Shown here piece after piece: positions 11,691-22,640 of a stretch of 64,000 nucleotides of DNA (positions are counted from its first letter, which is position 1; each line of letters starts with the position of its first letter). The position numbers were made by a program, and so were the translations under genes. Source of the stretch: Harmonia axyridis (Eukaryota > Arthropoda > Insecta > Coleoptera > Coccinellidae); NCBI RefSeq assembly GCF_914767665.1, contig NC_059507.1, positions 8,680,001 through 8,744,000 on the forward strand. Reading direction: 5' to 3'. Under the pieces are notes generated by a model. That model worked only from the letters and a program-made list of their open reading frames with translations, ran no database searches and had not been told where the DNA came from.

Positions 11691-12505
11691 TATTAATAGT
11701 ATATTATTCAACGAGCGGTAATGTAGGTCATAACTCACGCAGATGATGTTTGCAGCACGAGCCGCAGGCGAGTGCTGTAACTCATCAAGTGAGTTATGAC
11801 CATTACCGCAAGTTGAATACTATACTTTATCTACGACTATATCAATAAATACTAAGAAAAAATACAGACTTAGAATAAAGACAGAAGGAACGGGAAATAA
11901 ACATAATGTGCTCGATCCCGTACAAGAGAGATGGAAACTTAGTGCTACCAATCACAATCGAACTAACTTCGGATAGCTTGAATCCAGTACAGAGTACAGA
12001 CATAGAAATTTATTGAAAAACCTTAATAATTGCCTATAAAAATGCATTAAAATATACCAAAAAATATTCCCTGTAAACGATGACTTAATGATCTTACTGC
12101 TACACCAATCTCGAAAATTTTTGTCAAACTCCTTTATATTTTTTCGGGCAATTGATTCTGTATGGTAACATTAGCTGTTTGTCTTTTGGAAATGTATACC
12201 TTTATAATATTTCATCTTTACTATCTGAATTAATCGTTTTCAGCAAAACATTCACAATAATTAGATATCAACTTAATTTGAAAACGTCAAAAGTGACATT
12301 CCCTCGGACATTCCTCCCCTCAATAACAATAATGGAATGTTTCCTTTCGGCCAATCGAATAGAAGCAGAGAAGTATAGAAACAGATCCATATTTTCCGAT
12401 TTATAATAGTGAGTTATTATAAATCACGCTGTTTGTTAATAGATACTATTAATTGCTCAAAAGCAGTTGAATAATGAGTTTATAATTCAATAGGAGTAGA
12501 TAAAT
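11691..12505 (+). mobile_element. Non-autonomous element family F, copy 2
   Basis: This is the second copy of the 8191-9005 element, in direct orientation about 3.5 kb downstream, with the same nested hairpin near the left end. An 84-codon frame (12152-12406) is open here, but the matching stretch of copy 1 is interrupted, so coding is unlikely. Relative to copy 1 it has a short extra segment near 12100-12125 and lacks several bases near 8770. Confidence 0.8.
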
Positions 12506-13095
12506 TGTTTTAAATCAATCGTGATATCTTCTGAAGATATTTGGGATCAAGGTGTAAAATATGTATTCAATTCTCGCTATCGATATTCTTCAAAGTATTC
12601 CCTAAGGAAATATGAAATATATTCGAAAGTAAAACAAGTTACTTCAAAACACGCACTGAATTTTAATGCATAAAATTCCTGAATATAACGAGCTGAAATT
12701 TCGATAGAAATTTCCATCAAAGAATATCATAGAGGTTATTTCACATCATCACAGACTTGATAAAAACGTTCTGAAGCATTTATTTCAGCTTAAGATAACG
12801 AAAGGGCCAAGATCAAACAGAAAACCAGCATTATGCAGGAATTAGCTCACGCCGTGAACATGAATGAATTAAGTTTTCATACTCGATGGAGCGCCCATTC
12901 CTTCAGGAAGGAACGAAATATCTTCTTCAATTTATGGGGGCATATCGGAAGATCAAATCAAAGCTTGCGCTTATATTGAATAATATTTCCGAGTGAAAGG
13001 ATCTCAATAAGTTTGGTAAAGCTCTCTCTTACTGCAAAAAGTGATTAATGAAAAAATTATCTAATCAATCAAAGATGACAAAGACAGTTGGTAAA
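12506..13095. other. No recognisable gene or element
   Basis: AT-rich sequence with no notable frame. A 115-codon plus-strand frame starting at 13048 is antisense to the LINE fragment that follows. Confidence 0.45.
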
Positions 13096-13455
13096 ATTTT
13101 CAATGTTCTTCTTCTTGCAGTGCATCTCCTATCGGAGGTTAGCTATCATCACAGCAATCCGGACCCTGTTGACTGCAGCCCTGAACAATTGAACACTACT
13201 ACAGTTAAACCAGTCCCTCAGGTTCTTAAGCCAGGACATACGGGGTCTACCAATGTTCCTTCGTCCACTGATTTTTCCCTGGACTATCAGTTGGAGAAGT
13301 GTGTACTTTCTGCCTCTCATTATATGGCCCAGGTACAGAAGTTTTCGCTTTTTAATGGTGTTAACTATTTCGCAGTCCTTCTGCATCCGGTTTAGGACTT
13401 CGGCATTTGTAACTCTATCAGTCCATGGGATACGCCTGTAGTTTGTTTTTTCAAT
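13096..13455 (-). pseudogene. LINE C-terminal fragment (RTE/craniofacial-type)
   Basis: The minus-strand frame reads WTDRVTNAEVLNRM, TIKKRKLLYLGHIMRG, ISGRRNIGRPRMSWLKNL, RDWFNCSSVQLFRAA and ends AVMIANLR followed by a stop. This is the characteristic tail after the reverse transcriptase in RTE-like and related insect LINEs. Only the last 110 or so codons are present, so it is a 5'-truncated copy. A Mos1-like mariner starts about 40 bp to its right. A second, worse copy of this tail is at 28660-28905. Confidence 0.85.
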
Positions 13456-13493
13456 GTTAAAACAGCCGTTTTCTCAACAAGTACGGAATAGTA

Positions 13494-14289
13494 CATAGGC
13501 GTACAGCTTCGCTTCCGGCGTTTCTCCTTCAATGCTCGGCTCAAACGCATTAATTGCTTTCGATAACGATCGCCTGTGATTCTTTCAGTCGGTTATAACA
13601 ATTCATAATACACTACGCCAAGCTGGTCCTACCCAATACTGAGCATAACGTTGGAACCGTGAACATTCGGTTTGGCCATTGACGTGGAAGCTTGGCCGGG
13701 ATATCCTCATGATTTATTGCACTTGGGATTATCGTAATGAACCTGTTTTTGATCTCCAGTCACAATGCGATGCAGAAATCCGTTTTTTTCTGAATCATTT
13801 CCATGACTTTCAGGCGTTTTGAAATGGCTTGTTGCGTCACTTCCAATGATCCTGCCAATTCTTGTTGCGTTCGAGACGAGTCTTGATCAAGTACTGCCTC
13901 CAATTCTGCATCTTCGAAAACCTTCACTCTTCCACTGCCATGCTGGTCTTCGACGTCAAAATCACCGTTCTAGAGGCGGCACGTTCTTTCACTAATAGCA
14001 GCTTCACAATAGTTATTTGAGTGCATTTGATGATCCTCAGTCGCAGATTTCTTCATATTCAAGAAGAAAATTGAAACCTTCCGCAAATGACGAGAATTTG
14101 GCTCGTAAGCTGACATGTTTAATTGAAAATAACTTCATGATGTAGACACAAATCGACTAATATTTTGATTGCGTTATGTTTACAAAAACCTAAGTTTATT
14201 GTGTGCCATCTATGATCCATTTATTTCGACTACCTCTCACCGCAACAGTCATATATTACAAAACGGCGTAAGCAGAGTTGTACACCTAA
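13494..14289 (-). mobile_element. Mauritiana-type mariner with internal deletion (copy 3)
   Basis: Both ends are visible. The left end reads CATAGGCGTACAGCTTCGC and the right end, read on the minus strand, TTAGGTGTACAACTCTGC. Each is flanked by TA (13492-13493 and 14290-14291), the expected mariner target duplication. On the minus strand the transposase N-terminus, a middle part with FLHRIVTGD, and a part ending LMRLSRALKEK can be read through several frameshifts. The region carrying the second and third catalytic Asp is missing, leaving about 0.8 kb where a complete element would be about 1.3 kb. Confidence 0.88.
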
Positions 14290-15620
14290 TATACATATAA
14301 AACAAGTTTGTGAGGTATCACGTTTTCGTGGGGATTATTAAAACACTGATGGACGACAGACGAGAACTTTATTGTGATATAGCACTTGGAAACATCCTTG
14401 AACACTCTACTTACTCAACTGGTCATCACTTGGTAACTTACTCAACTGAACTCTTCTCTTCCCAGTTTCATACCTGGGTTACAAAAATGAAATCATATTG
14501 TACCCCGTAAATTTCTTCTTCCTTTTCTAATTCTCTAAGTTGTATGCCTGCGCAATGGTGTTATGGTGCCTGCACACTAATTAGGGTAGTGGAAAAATTA
14601 TTCTCTAAAGTTTCTTTCTGAGAACTTTATGAATGAGAAAGAATTATGCACAAGTACCACAAAAAAAAGTTTATATCAAGTATTGTGAAGAGAATTTCGG
14701 CTATACACAGACATTATGTCTAATTGATTTTTGTCGCTACAAGTTTATTTAATCATAGCCATCTGAATGTATTATTTCAACTTCGGCGAAGTTCAGCTAT
14801 AACTCACAAATTATGGCATTTGGGTATTGAAAACTTCATATGACAAATATTCAGTATTTCTTAAGGATTTCGAAAGATAAACAATATACAGGGTGATTTA
14901 TTCGAAAAAACAAAGTTCTATTCTATTATTCTGGAAAAAGGAAAACTCACAACAATGTAAATACCACCATAATATTGGCCATTCATGCTCACCAAAATCT
15001 ATAAAAATTGTGTGATCTATTTCCGAGATAAATGAGCCGCCTCATGCTAAAATCTTACTCTGTGTGATGAATAGCCAAAACATTTTAGGTAGGTTACCTA
15101 ATCTTTAGATTCAGCTTATGAAATTAATACTGGGATCTCCCGGTTAAAAATTCCTCTTTGTGGTATTTCTACTATTATGTTCTATTTTCATTCCGTTGTT
15201 GAACTAATTATGTCAGTTCTGAATAAAAGACGTCCAAAGAACAACAAAAACTTCCTACTCACTAATTGAATTTCATCATCAATTTCTCCACCGTTACTGG
15301 GAAACTTTTTACTGTAAAATCGAGCCAAAGTTTTCAGATTATTCCAGCCAGAAGAGTTGTACTCTCATTATGGTTCCTAGTTTCGGGGGATGAATTGAAG
15401 GAATTGGTCCGCTACGGAATAACCAACCCAGTTATCTTGGACAAAGATTGAATCGAGAATATCTATAGAAATTCGTGGAATTGAGTATTTCAATTGTTCT
15501 GAGAGAGTTTTGATATAATCGAGATACGTTTCGGTGAGGTTATGATAAAAATAATGAAAGACGGAGTGAAGAAACGTATAAGCTTATCTTTTTCGAACTT
15601 TATCTGTTAATTAAAATGTA
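14290..15620. other. No recognisable gene or element
   Basis: AT-rich DNA. One TACAGGGTG motif at 14887-14895 resembles the ends of the foldback elements listed elsewhere, but no partner end was found. Frames at 14310-14510 and 15266-15451 show no family features. Confidence 0.45.
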
Positions 15621-16553
15621 AAGGGTGTTTTTTTAAAGCTATAGAACTTTAAATTGCTATAAAACAACGATGGATTATTCGATTGACATGAATTTTATTT
15701 ATCCGCAAAATAATCTTGTGGCATTATATTTTAAATATGATTTCTGGCATATGACCGCCACGGCTGACTCGGATGTACTCCAATCTGGACGTCCAATTTT
15801 CGATGACTTTTTCCAACATTTGTGGCCGTATATCGGCAATAACACGGCGAATGTTGTCTTCCAAATGGTCAAGGGTTTGTGGCTTATCCGCATAGACCAA
15901 TGACTTTATATAGCCCCACAGAAAGTAGTCTAGCGGTGTTAAATCACAAGATCTTGGAGGCCAATTCACAGGTCCAAAACGTGAAATTAGGCGGTCACCA
16001 AACGTGTCTTTCAATAAATCGTTTGTGGCACGAGCTGTGTGACATGTTGCGCCGTCTTGTTGGAACCACAGCTCCTGGACATCATGGTTGTTCAATTCAG
16101 GAATGAAAAAGTTAGAAATCATATACCGATTACCATTGACTGTAACGTTCTGGCCATCATCGTTTTTGAAGAAGTACGGACCAATGATTCCACCAGCCCA
16201 TGAAGCGCACCAAACAGTCAGTTTTTCTGGATGTAACGGTGTTGCGACATACACTTGAGGATTAGCTTCACTCCAAATGCGGCAGTTTTGTTCGTTGACG
16301 TAGCCATTCAACCAGAAGTGCACTTCATCGCTAAACAAAATAAAATAGACATAGTGCGCGATACGTATTCCGCACAGAACCATTATGTTCGAAATACAAT
16401 TGCACTATTTGCAAGCTTTGTTCAAGCGTGAGTCTATTCATGATAAAATGCCAAACCAAACTGAGAATAAATCACTTGACATATGTTAAATCGGTCGCCA
16501 TTTTGAACAGTAATGCCAACTTAAAGTTATATACCTCGAAAAAAAACACCCGT
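15621..16553 (-). mobile_element. DD41D (rosa-type) mariner deletion derivative, copy 1
   Basis: The element is bounded by TA at 15619-15620 and 16554-16555. Its ends are AAGGGTGTTTTTTT on the left and, read from the right, ACGGGTGTTTTTTTTCGAG. The 933-bp body keeps a few N-terminal codons of a transposase and most of the catalytic domain, but the DNA-binding region between them is deleted. Three further copies (31373, 42864, 63230) are present. The orientation is minus. Confidence 0.92.
15724..16383 (-). pseudogene. Truncated DD41D mariner transposase (catalytic domain only)
   Basis: This is an open frame of 219 codons, the best-preserved catalytic domain in this family here. Blocks in order are FSDEVHFWLNGY (first Asp, residue 19), WCASWAGGIIGPYFF, WFQQDGATCHTA (second Asp, residue 110) and LTPLDYFLWGY (third Asp, residue 152). 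The 41-residue gap between the second and third Asp assigns it to the DD41D group. The apparent start (MVLCGIRIAHY) is an artefact: it is the N-terminal coding DNA read in a shifted frame after an internal deletion, so no helix-turn-helix domain is encoded. Not expected to be an active transposase. Confidence 0.9.
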
Positions 16554-18373
16554 TACATTCGAAAATATCTATAATTAACGAAGGTAGTCAGCTGAAATTC
16601 ATTATCAGTGTGGGCCAGTATAAGCAAAATAACTAATAAAGAAAAAACCAAGGAAAAAATAATTGACATTCATCAAGGAAAAGTGCTAACCGTAGGCATG
16701 TGTTTCGGGCTTTTGGTCCTCATCAATTCGGTGGAATGGTTTTTCGGCCATATTTTGATATTTTTTCTTCATAAGTCCAGATATTTTGCGGAAATAGTAA
16801 ACCATAGTGTGAAATTTGTTGAATACGAGCCGTCGACGATCAGAAGATGTACAAAAGGACGAAACACTTCAGTATTCAAGCAAACGAGTCTCCGGAGTGC
16901 TCTTCAGCATGGCTTAAATTCGATAGCCGCCAAGCACGCACAGCTACATCTGTGAAATTGTTTTTATCACCTGTTTCTCTTTGAAGTCTGAAAACAGAAT
17001 TTTTTTTCCGCATATATTTCGAAAAATATATATTTTATTCATGTCAGTTCATAACGATGAAGCTTAATTTCAAACGTGACATGACAGAAATTCAACAGGA
17101 AATGTAAATATTGGTCGAACTTGGAACGTTATTAACCATGGTTATCAATGGTAAAATTACAATTACTTCATGTTGCATCACACGAATTCAATATAGGTAC
17201 CTCATGATTTATTCACGTCCAATTCCACAAAATTTTATAGAGTTGAAAGATTATGTCAATAAATTTTTCATTTACTCTACAGCCACAGCAGCGTCGATAG
17301 AATATATTTCACTGATTCAGTTGAGCAATGAAGGCATTAACATTAAAATTCTTTTTGTGGTTGATTTTGTTCCTTTTTGCCTTTTCAGTGGTAAAGCCCC
17401 TATTTTGCGTCTTCGAATAAAATGGCAGATTAAAATATTCACTAACAGATAATCCTTGCTTGATATATCCGATAAAGATTATGGAATATTCAAACCAACT
17501 TTTTGCAGTCCTAATTTTACTTCATTAATTCTAATAATAATCATTAGAATCTTTCGAAAAAAAAAATCGAACCCCGGTTGAAGTTTTTATATTTTATACG
17601 ATTTCGAATGATACCAAAAATTTACTACTATCATTGAAATTGTCAAGTATACGTGAGAATTGTATATTCGAATAATTAAATTGTCACCAAAATTAATCTG
17701 CTCAGCCGAAATACTAATACACAAATAATCAACTATCAATTCCACTCATTCAAAAAGCAAACCCATATTTTAATATTGTATTCACAAACCTGTTCATTCA
17801 AAACCATCAAATTAATAATTACAATTACAAATTTCACAGAATTATATTATTAATTCGAACGTTTTCTAGTAGTAGAGGTGAAAAATATAATTGATTTACG
17901 GGTTGCATTTCTATTTGGCAAAACAATATTTTCATTGATAATTGAAATATGTTTGTTAATTAGCATAGCTATTCACTTTCCACAAATATAATATTGATAT
18001 TGACTTTTCAACAGATGGTTATAGTTTTGCGAGCTTGTTTTCATGACAGACGATTATATCATTTCGGCACAATGTAATTTACGGATTTTGAGCCTGAAGC
18101 GATCCCAAACAATAAAGTTCGATAACTAGAGATAAAGAGCTAGAAATATGAGCAGGATAAAATCTCGAAAGCCACGACTGAGTTTGTTGATTAGCATAAT
18201 TCTTCGAATGGTTTCGTAATAATAACCACTCGAAATTTTGTTCAGACCGGTTTAGAGATCGAGCGCTCGAAAATTGAGGAAAGCACTAACGTGAAGTCGG
18301 GAAATTTTGAGGGCTTGGTCATTAATAGGTACGTCAATTTTGTGATCTCGAAGGGCGTAATTGGAACGTGAAT
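16554..18373. other. No recognisable gene or element
   Basis: Strongly AT-rich. The longest frames (16608-16955, 17111-17452) have no domain features and unremarkable composition. I see no repeated segments until the family A repeat begins. Confidence 0.45.
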
Positions 18374-18875
18374 GAAATTCGGCTGAGGAGAGATCGTCAA
18401 TTCTGGCACCTCTCACCGATTCTTCGTAGAGCTCACAGTTTTGAGGAAATTCGAACTCGAAATTTGGAAAAAATTGAATTTCCCTTCAAAATTTTTTTTA
18501 AATTTCCTAAGGGTTAGGTATGGAAAATTTTACGAAAATTGTTGGAAAAAAAATGTGGGAAAAAATTGAATTTGCCTCTAAAAATCGTTATATCTTCTGA
18601 ATTATCCGTCACAGATCCCTCAAATGAAAACTTTTTCAGACTTCAAGTTCCGCTCTAAAACATAGTGAGGTTTCAAGTGCGTAGCCCACGTCCAGAAGAA
18701 GTGGCAGCTTCGGGAAAACTATCAATTTTTCCTTTGAAAGTTTCAGATTTTTGCCTATAATTTATGAAGTAATGTACTGGTCGTCCAACTGCAAGCATTT
18801 TCGTGATCTACATAGTCGAATCAATAAATAAAATTAAACGATATTCTCAGGAGGGAACTTTTTTAATTTTCTAAG
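18374..18875 (+). repeat. Dispersed repeat family A, copy 2
   Basis: This is the longest copy of the family seen at 22-430, sharing the same order of blocks (GAGATCGTCAATTCTGGCAC, GCTCAC, AAAAATCGTTATAT, AACATAGTGAGGTTTCAAGT, AGAAGTGGCAG). It differs from copy 1 by an internal partial duplication around 18485-18580, where AAAAAATTGAATTT(C/G)CC occurs twice. Confidence 0.75.
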
Positions 18876-18930
18876 GGTTAGGTATGAAAAATTTTACGAA
18901 AATTTTTGAACAAAAATTTTTCAGGTGAGA

Positions 18931-19180
18931 TCGAAATTCGCCTAATCAGAGATCGTCAATTATGGCACCGCTCACCGATTCTTCGTAGAGCTCACGGTTT
19001 TAAGGAAATTTGAACTCGAAATGTAGGAAAAAATTGAATTTCCCTCCAAAAATCGTTATATCTCCCGAATTATTCGTCACACGCCCCTCAAATAAAACGT
19101 TTTTTATACATCGAGTTCTGATCTAAAACATAGTTAGGTTTCAAGGGCCCAGCTCACGATCTGAGGAATATGTCAATTTC
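18931..19180 (+). repeat. Dispersed repeat family A, copy 3
   Basis: A shorter copy directly follows copy 2 in the same orientation. It starts near GAAATTCGCCTAATCAGAG and carries the CACCGATTCTTCGTAGAGCT block, which is identical in copy 2, down to TTAGGTTTCAAG. Copies 2 and 3 together look like an imperfect tandem duplication with a period of about 560 bp. Confidence 0.72.
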
Positions 19181-19200
19181 GTTTGTACGTGCAATTTGAG

Positions 19201-19779
19201 AACATCCTGTATATAAAAGAAGCATATATTTCTAATGTTTCGCTGAGAAAGCCAGAATTTCAATTCATGCCGTAGTACTCTAAGAAAACAGCCTTCGACA
19301 TTCTGATAATAGGAATAAATTTAAATACAAAACAGTGCAGGATAGACATTTGGCTGCATAGCTCTTCGAATAGAACATAATCTCGAGTTGAGTTTATTTT
19401 ATTCTAGTGCATTCCTTATGTAAATTAGATGAGGATAGAGGTAAGTATTATTTTGATCTTATTAAGCGCGCTAACTTTAATCTGCAAAATTTCTGTGTGA
19501 TCTAGATCAGTTCAATTATTTGTTTTTGAGCACACGTTCTCCGAACGGATCAATTTAAGGAAGAGACAAAGGAGACAAAATGTCCTCAGTTTGTTACAAA
19601 GAATGGGATTCTGCAAAGGAAAATGTATGTTCTCAATTAAAAAAAATTACTGGACCCTGAAATCGAATCCATCACATTGTTTTGATCCAGGCTGTTTCCA
19701 AGGAGTTTGTTCAGTGTATCTCTTGAAATGGGTGAACTATGATTATTTTTTTCACATCTGACATTTTGACTGTTTCAAC
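19201..19779. other. No recognisable gene or element
   Basis: AT-rich spacer between repeat family A and the irritans mariner. No open frame of note. Confidence 0.45.
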
Positions 19780-19781
19780 TA

Positions 19782-21021
19782 ACAGGTCAATTGAAAATTC
19801 CCCGGTCTGCCAGAGTAACACATATTTTTTTGGTAAAATTCGATTTTATTATTCAACATAGATGCCCTCAAGGGCGATACAGCGATTATAACCATCTTTC
19901 AATTTTTCGATACCATTTTTGTAGTACAATTTGATTTCCGCTTCAAAATAGGCATCAGTTTCGGCAAATACTTCTTCATTGGCGCTGAACTTCTTTCCAG
20001 CGAGCATTCTTTTGAGGTCTGAGAACAGGAAAAAGTCGCTGGGGGCCAGATCTGGCGAATACGGTGGATGCAGAAGCAATTCGAAGCCCGATTCATGCAA
20101 TTTTGCTATTGTTGTCATTGATTTGTGACACGGCCTATTATTTTGATAAAACAGCACATTTTTTCCGTCAAATGGGGCCGTTTTTTAACGATTTTATTCT
20201 TTAAACAATCCAATAACGCTATATAATAATCCCTGTTGATGGTATGGCCCGTTTGGAGGGAATCAATGAATATTATACCTTGCGCATCCCAGAATACTGG
20301 TGCCATAACCTAGCCAGCTGACTGTTGTGTTTTTCCTCGCTTTGGATTCGGTTCAACGTGTGCATTCCACTCAGCTGACTGTATATTGGACTCCGGAGTG
20401 AAATGAAGGAGCCATGTTTCATACATTGTCACATATCGACGCAAAAATTCAGGTTTATTGCACTTAAACAGCTTCAAACACTGCTCAAAATCATTAACAC
20501 CTTGTTGCTTTTTATCCTTTGTGAGCTCGCGCGACACCCATTTTGCAAACAGCGTTCTCATGCACAATTATTCGTGAATCATATTACAATGTCTGCTATC
20601 TCGATCAACTCCACTTTACAGTCATTCAAAATTATATGGAGCACTTTTTAGATTTTTTCGTCGGTGACAGCCATCTTCGGTGCTCATTTCTCCACGTTTA
20701 AATCTAGCATACCAATCAATGATGCTTGTTTTTCCTGGTGCAGACTCTGGAAACTCATCATCAAGCCAAGATATTGCTTCAACTGTATTTTTTCCCTTCA
20801 AAAAGCAATATTTTGTCAACACTCGAAATTCTTTTTTTCCATCTTTTTTCAAATTACGAAAGTAACTACACTCACATTCCAATATATCACAAACTAATGG
20901 TCGGACTACTGTCAAATATTGACACGTATCGTTTGAAGGTTGGTTCTAAATAAAAATCATACGGATTTAATATTAGCACCGCCATTTGAGTATCAGACCG
21001 TGGACTTTTCAATAGGCCTAG
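19782..21021 (-). mobile_element. Irritans-type mariner, near full length (copy 1)
   Basis: The 1240-bp element is flanked by TA at 19780-19781 and 21022-21023. Its terminal repeats are ACAGGTCAATTGAAAATTCC on the left and, read from the right, CTAGGCCTATTGAAAAGTCC. This is close in style and length to Himar1-like elements. The minus strand encodes a disrupted transposase, listed separately. It is the only mariner here retaining both ends and essentially all coding regions. Confidence 0.92.
19849..20915 (-). pseudogene. Irritans-type mariner transposase pseudogene
   Basis: Blocks read on the minus strand in family order are KEFRVLTKYCFLKGKNTVEA, the APGKTSIIDWYARFKRGEMS recognition region, LFAKWVSRELT, RYVTMYETWLLHF, SAEWNAH, VFWDAQGIIFIDSL, NRDYYIALLDCL, LFYQNNRPCHKS, and HPPYSPDLAPSDFFLFSDLK, ending ALEGIYVE. 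The first catalytic Asp of MDETW is Tyr here (MYETW) and the second Asp of HQDNAP is Asn (YQNNRP); only the third (APSD) remains. Frameshifts and stops separate the pieces. It is certainly inactive. Confidence 0.92.
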
Positions 21022-21196
21022 TAATAGCAATGTATTATTTCAGCAAATCATTCGGGATTATACTGAAAACAATGCTTCCTCATCTATAATTCCTTGTTTA
21101 CATTGGAAAATCTAAATTAAAAGATTAAAATACTTCGAGATTTATTGAAAAATTAACACAAACCGATACATTGCTATTACCCAAGAGACTATTGAA
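21008..21196. repeat. Inverted repeat at the right border of the irritans mariner
   Basis: TAATAGCAATGTAT (21022-21035) recurs inverted as ATACATTGCTATTA (21167-21180). Weaker pairing extends outward (TTCAATAG near 21009 against CTATTGAA near 21190), so the left arm crosses the mariner end. This may be a small MITE that the mariner used as target, or a chance overlap. Confidence 0.5.
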
Positions 21197-21304
21197 CATT
21201 TAAATTGTTGAGAAAATAATCTTCCAAATACAACTCTTTTCTCAAACTTTATCAGATGATTTTCATTTTCATCACTCAGACTTGTTTATTTGAGGCAAAA
21301 ACAT

Positions 21305-21748
21305 TCAAAAGAACCGAATTTAGGTAAAATCACTCGTCCTAACGGTGTTGTGATTTTATCAATCGGTTTGTTTTCATATTCTTGCCAAATATACAAAATT
21401 AATTACAAGTAATTGCACAAGTGCATCAAAATTACCGATAATTTTGCATGACAGCGTGTTGTCATAAAAACTGCATGAGTTCACCTTCGGTGGCGGGCTC
21501 TTTCTACAAAAATGAAAATGACTGAATGCAGTTTTTCAAAAAAAATACGCTGGAATGCGAAATTCTCCGGTCATTTTGATGCACGAGTGTAATTCGGGGG
21601 AATATTTCCCGAAAAAACTGTTAACTTGTCAAAATGACATAGATTCCATAGATGACACAGATTCGAACTGTGTAAGATGCATAAACACTATGCATTTATG
21701 AACAGAACAATTAGCGCAGTGCTATTTCGCTTCCTACAATGCAATTAT
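21305..21748 (+). mobile_element. Palindromic element family P, copy a (tandem array)
   Basis: After a small hairpin (21324-21359, AAAATCAC and GTGATTTT arms), the unit starts at about 21404 with AATTGCACAAGTGCATC. The left arm continues through GCATGACAGCGTGTTGTCAT. Most of the left half of the central hairpin is missing. The central loop reads CACCTTCGGTG, and the right arm (CGCTGGAATGCGAAATT) is diverged. It ends near TTTCGCTTCCTACAATGCAA. No coding capacity. Confidence 0.8.
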
Positions 21749-22122
21749 CGTAAGTAATTGCACAAGTACATCAAAATTACCGATAATTTTGCATGACAGC
21801 GTGTTGTCATAAAAATTGCATTCGGTCATTTTCATTTTTGGAGAAAGAACCCTCCACCTTCGGTGTCGGGCTCTTTCTCCAAAAATGAAAATGACCGAAT
21901 GCAGTTTTTCAAAGAAAACACGCTGGAATGCGAAATTATCCGGTCATTTTGATGCACGAGTGTAATTCGGGGGAATATTTCCCGAATAAACTGTTACATC
22001 ACTTGTCAAACTGATGTAGAATGGAATTGCCATAGATTCGAACTGTGTAAGATACATAGAAACTATGCATCTATGAACAGAACAATTATCGCAGTGCTGT
22101 TTCGCTTCCTACAATGCAATTA
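21749..22122 (+). mobile_element. Palindromic element family P, copy b
   Basis: This second tandem unit starts 343 bp after copy a. It has a complete central hairpin, with 24-26-bp arms CATTTTCATTTTTGGAGAAA and its inverse. The loop reads TCCACCTTCGGTGTC, inverted relative to copies c and d. The right arm is of the diverged type. Confidence 0.85.
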
Positions 22123-22500
22123 TCATAAGTAATTGCACAAGTGCATCAAAATTACCGATAATTTTGCATGACAGCGTGTTGTCATAAAAACTGCATGAGT
22201 TCATTTTCATTTTTGGAGAAAGAGCCCGACACCGAAGGTGGAGGGCTCTTTCTCCAAAAATGAAAATGACCGAATGCAGTTTTTATGACAACACGCTGTC
22301 ATGCAAAATTATCGGTAATTTTGATGCACGAGTGTAATTCGGGGGAATATTTCCCGAATAAACTGTTACATTACTTGTCAAACTGATTTAGAATGGAATT
22401 GCCATAGATTCGAACTGTGTAAGATACATAGAAACTGTGCATCTATGAACAGAACAATTATCGCAGTGCTGTTTCGCTTCCTACAATGCAATTATCGCTG
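22123..22500 (+). mobile_element. Palindromic element family P, copy c
   Basis: This third tandem unit starts 377 bp after copy b. Its loop reads GACACCGAAGGTGGA. Unlike the other copies, the right arm (TTTATGACAACACGCTGTCA and onward) is an exact inverse of the left arm, making the unit close to a perfect palindrome of about 200 bp. Confidence 0.85.
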
Positions 22501-22618
22501 TAATTTTCGATAATTGTTCTCCATATACATAGAATTTTTGACAGGAGGGAAATATTCGCTGTAATTTTCGATAATTGTTCTCCATATACATAGAATTTTT
22601 GACAGGAGGGAAATATTC
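22497..22618 (+). repeat. 61-bp perfect tandem duplication
   Basis: GCTGTAATTTTCGATAATTG through AAATATTC occurs twice head to tail at 22497-22557 and 22558-22618 with no difference that I can see. The same 61-bp segment is present once at the right end of copy d (47325-47391), so it is part of the element's normal 3' end. Confidence 0.9.
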
Positions 22619-22640
22619 GATAAAATTTGAAGCACTCGTG

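Noticed and set aside
13048..13395. 115-codon plus-strand frame
   Set aside because: Entirely antisense to the LINE tail that has clear family motifs on the minus strand.
15724..16383. 219-codon frame as a functional transposase gene
   Set aside because: It lacks the DNA-binding region, and its start lies in shifted-frame N-terminal DNA after the deletion junction shared with copies 2 and 3.
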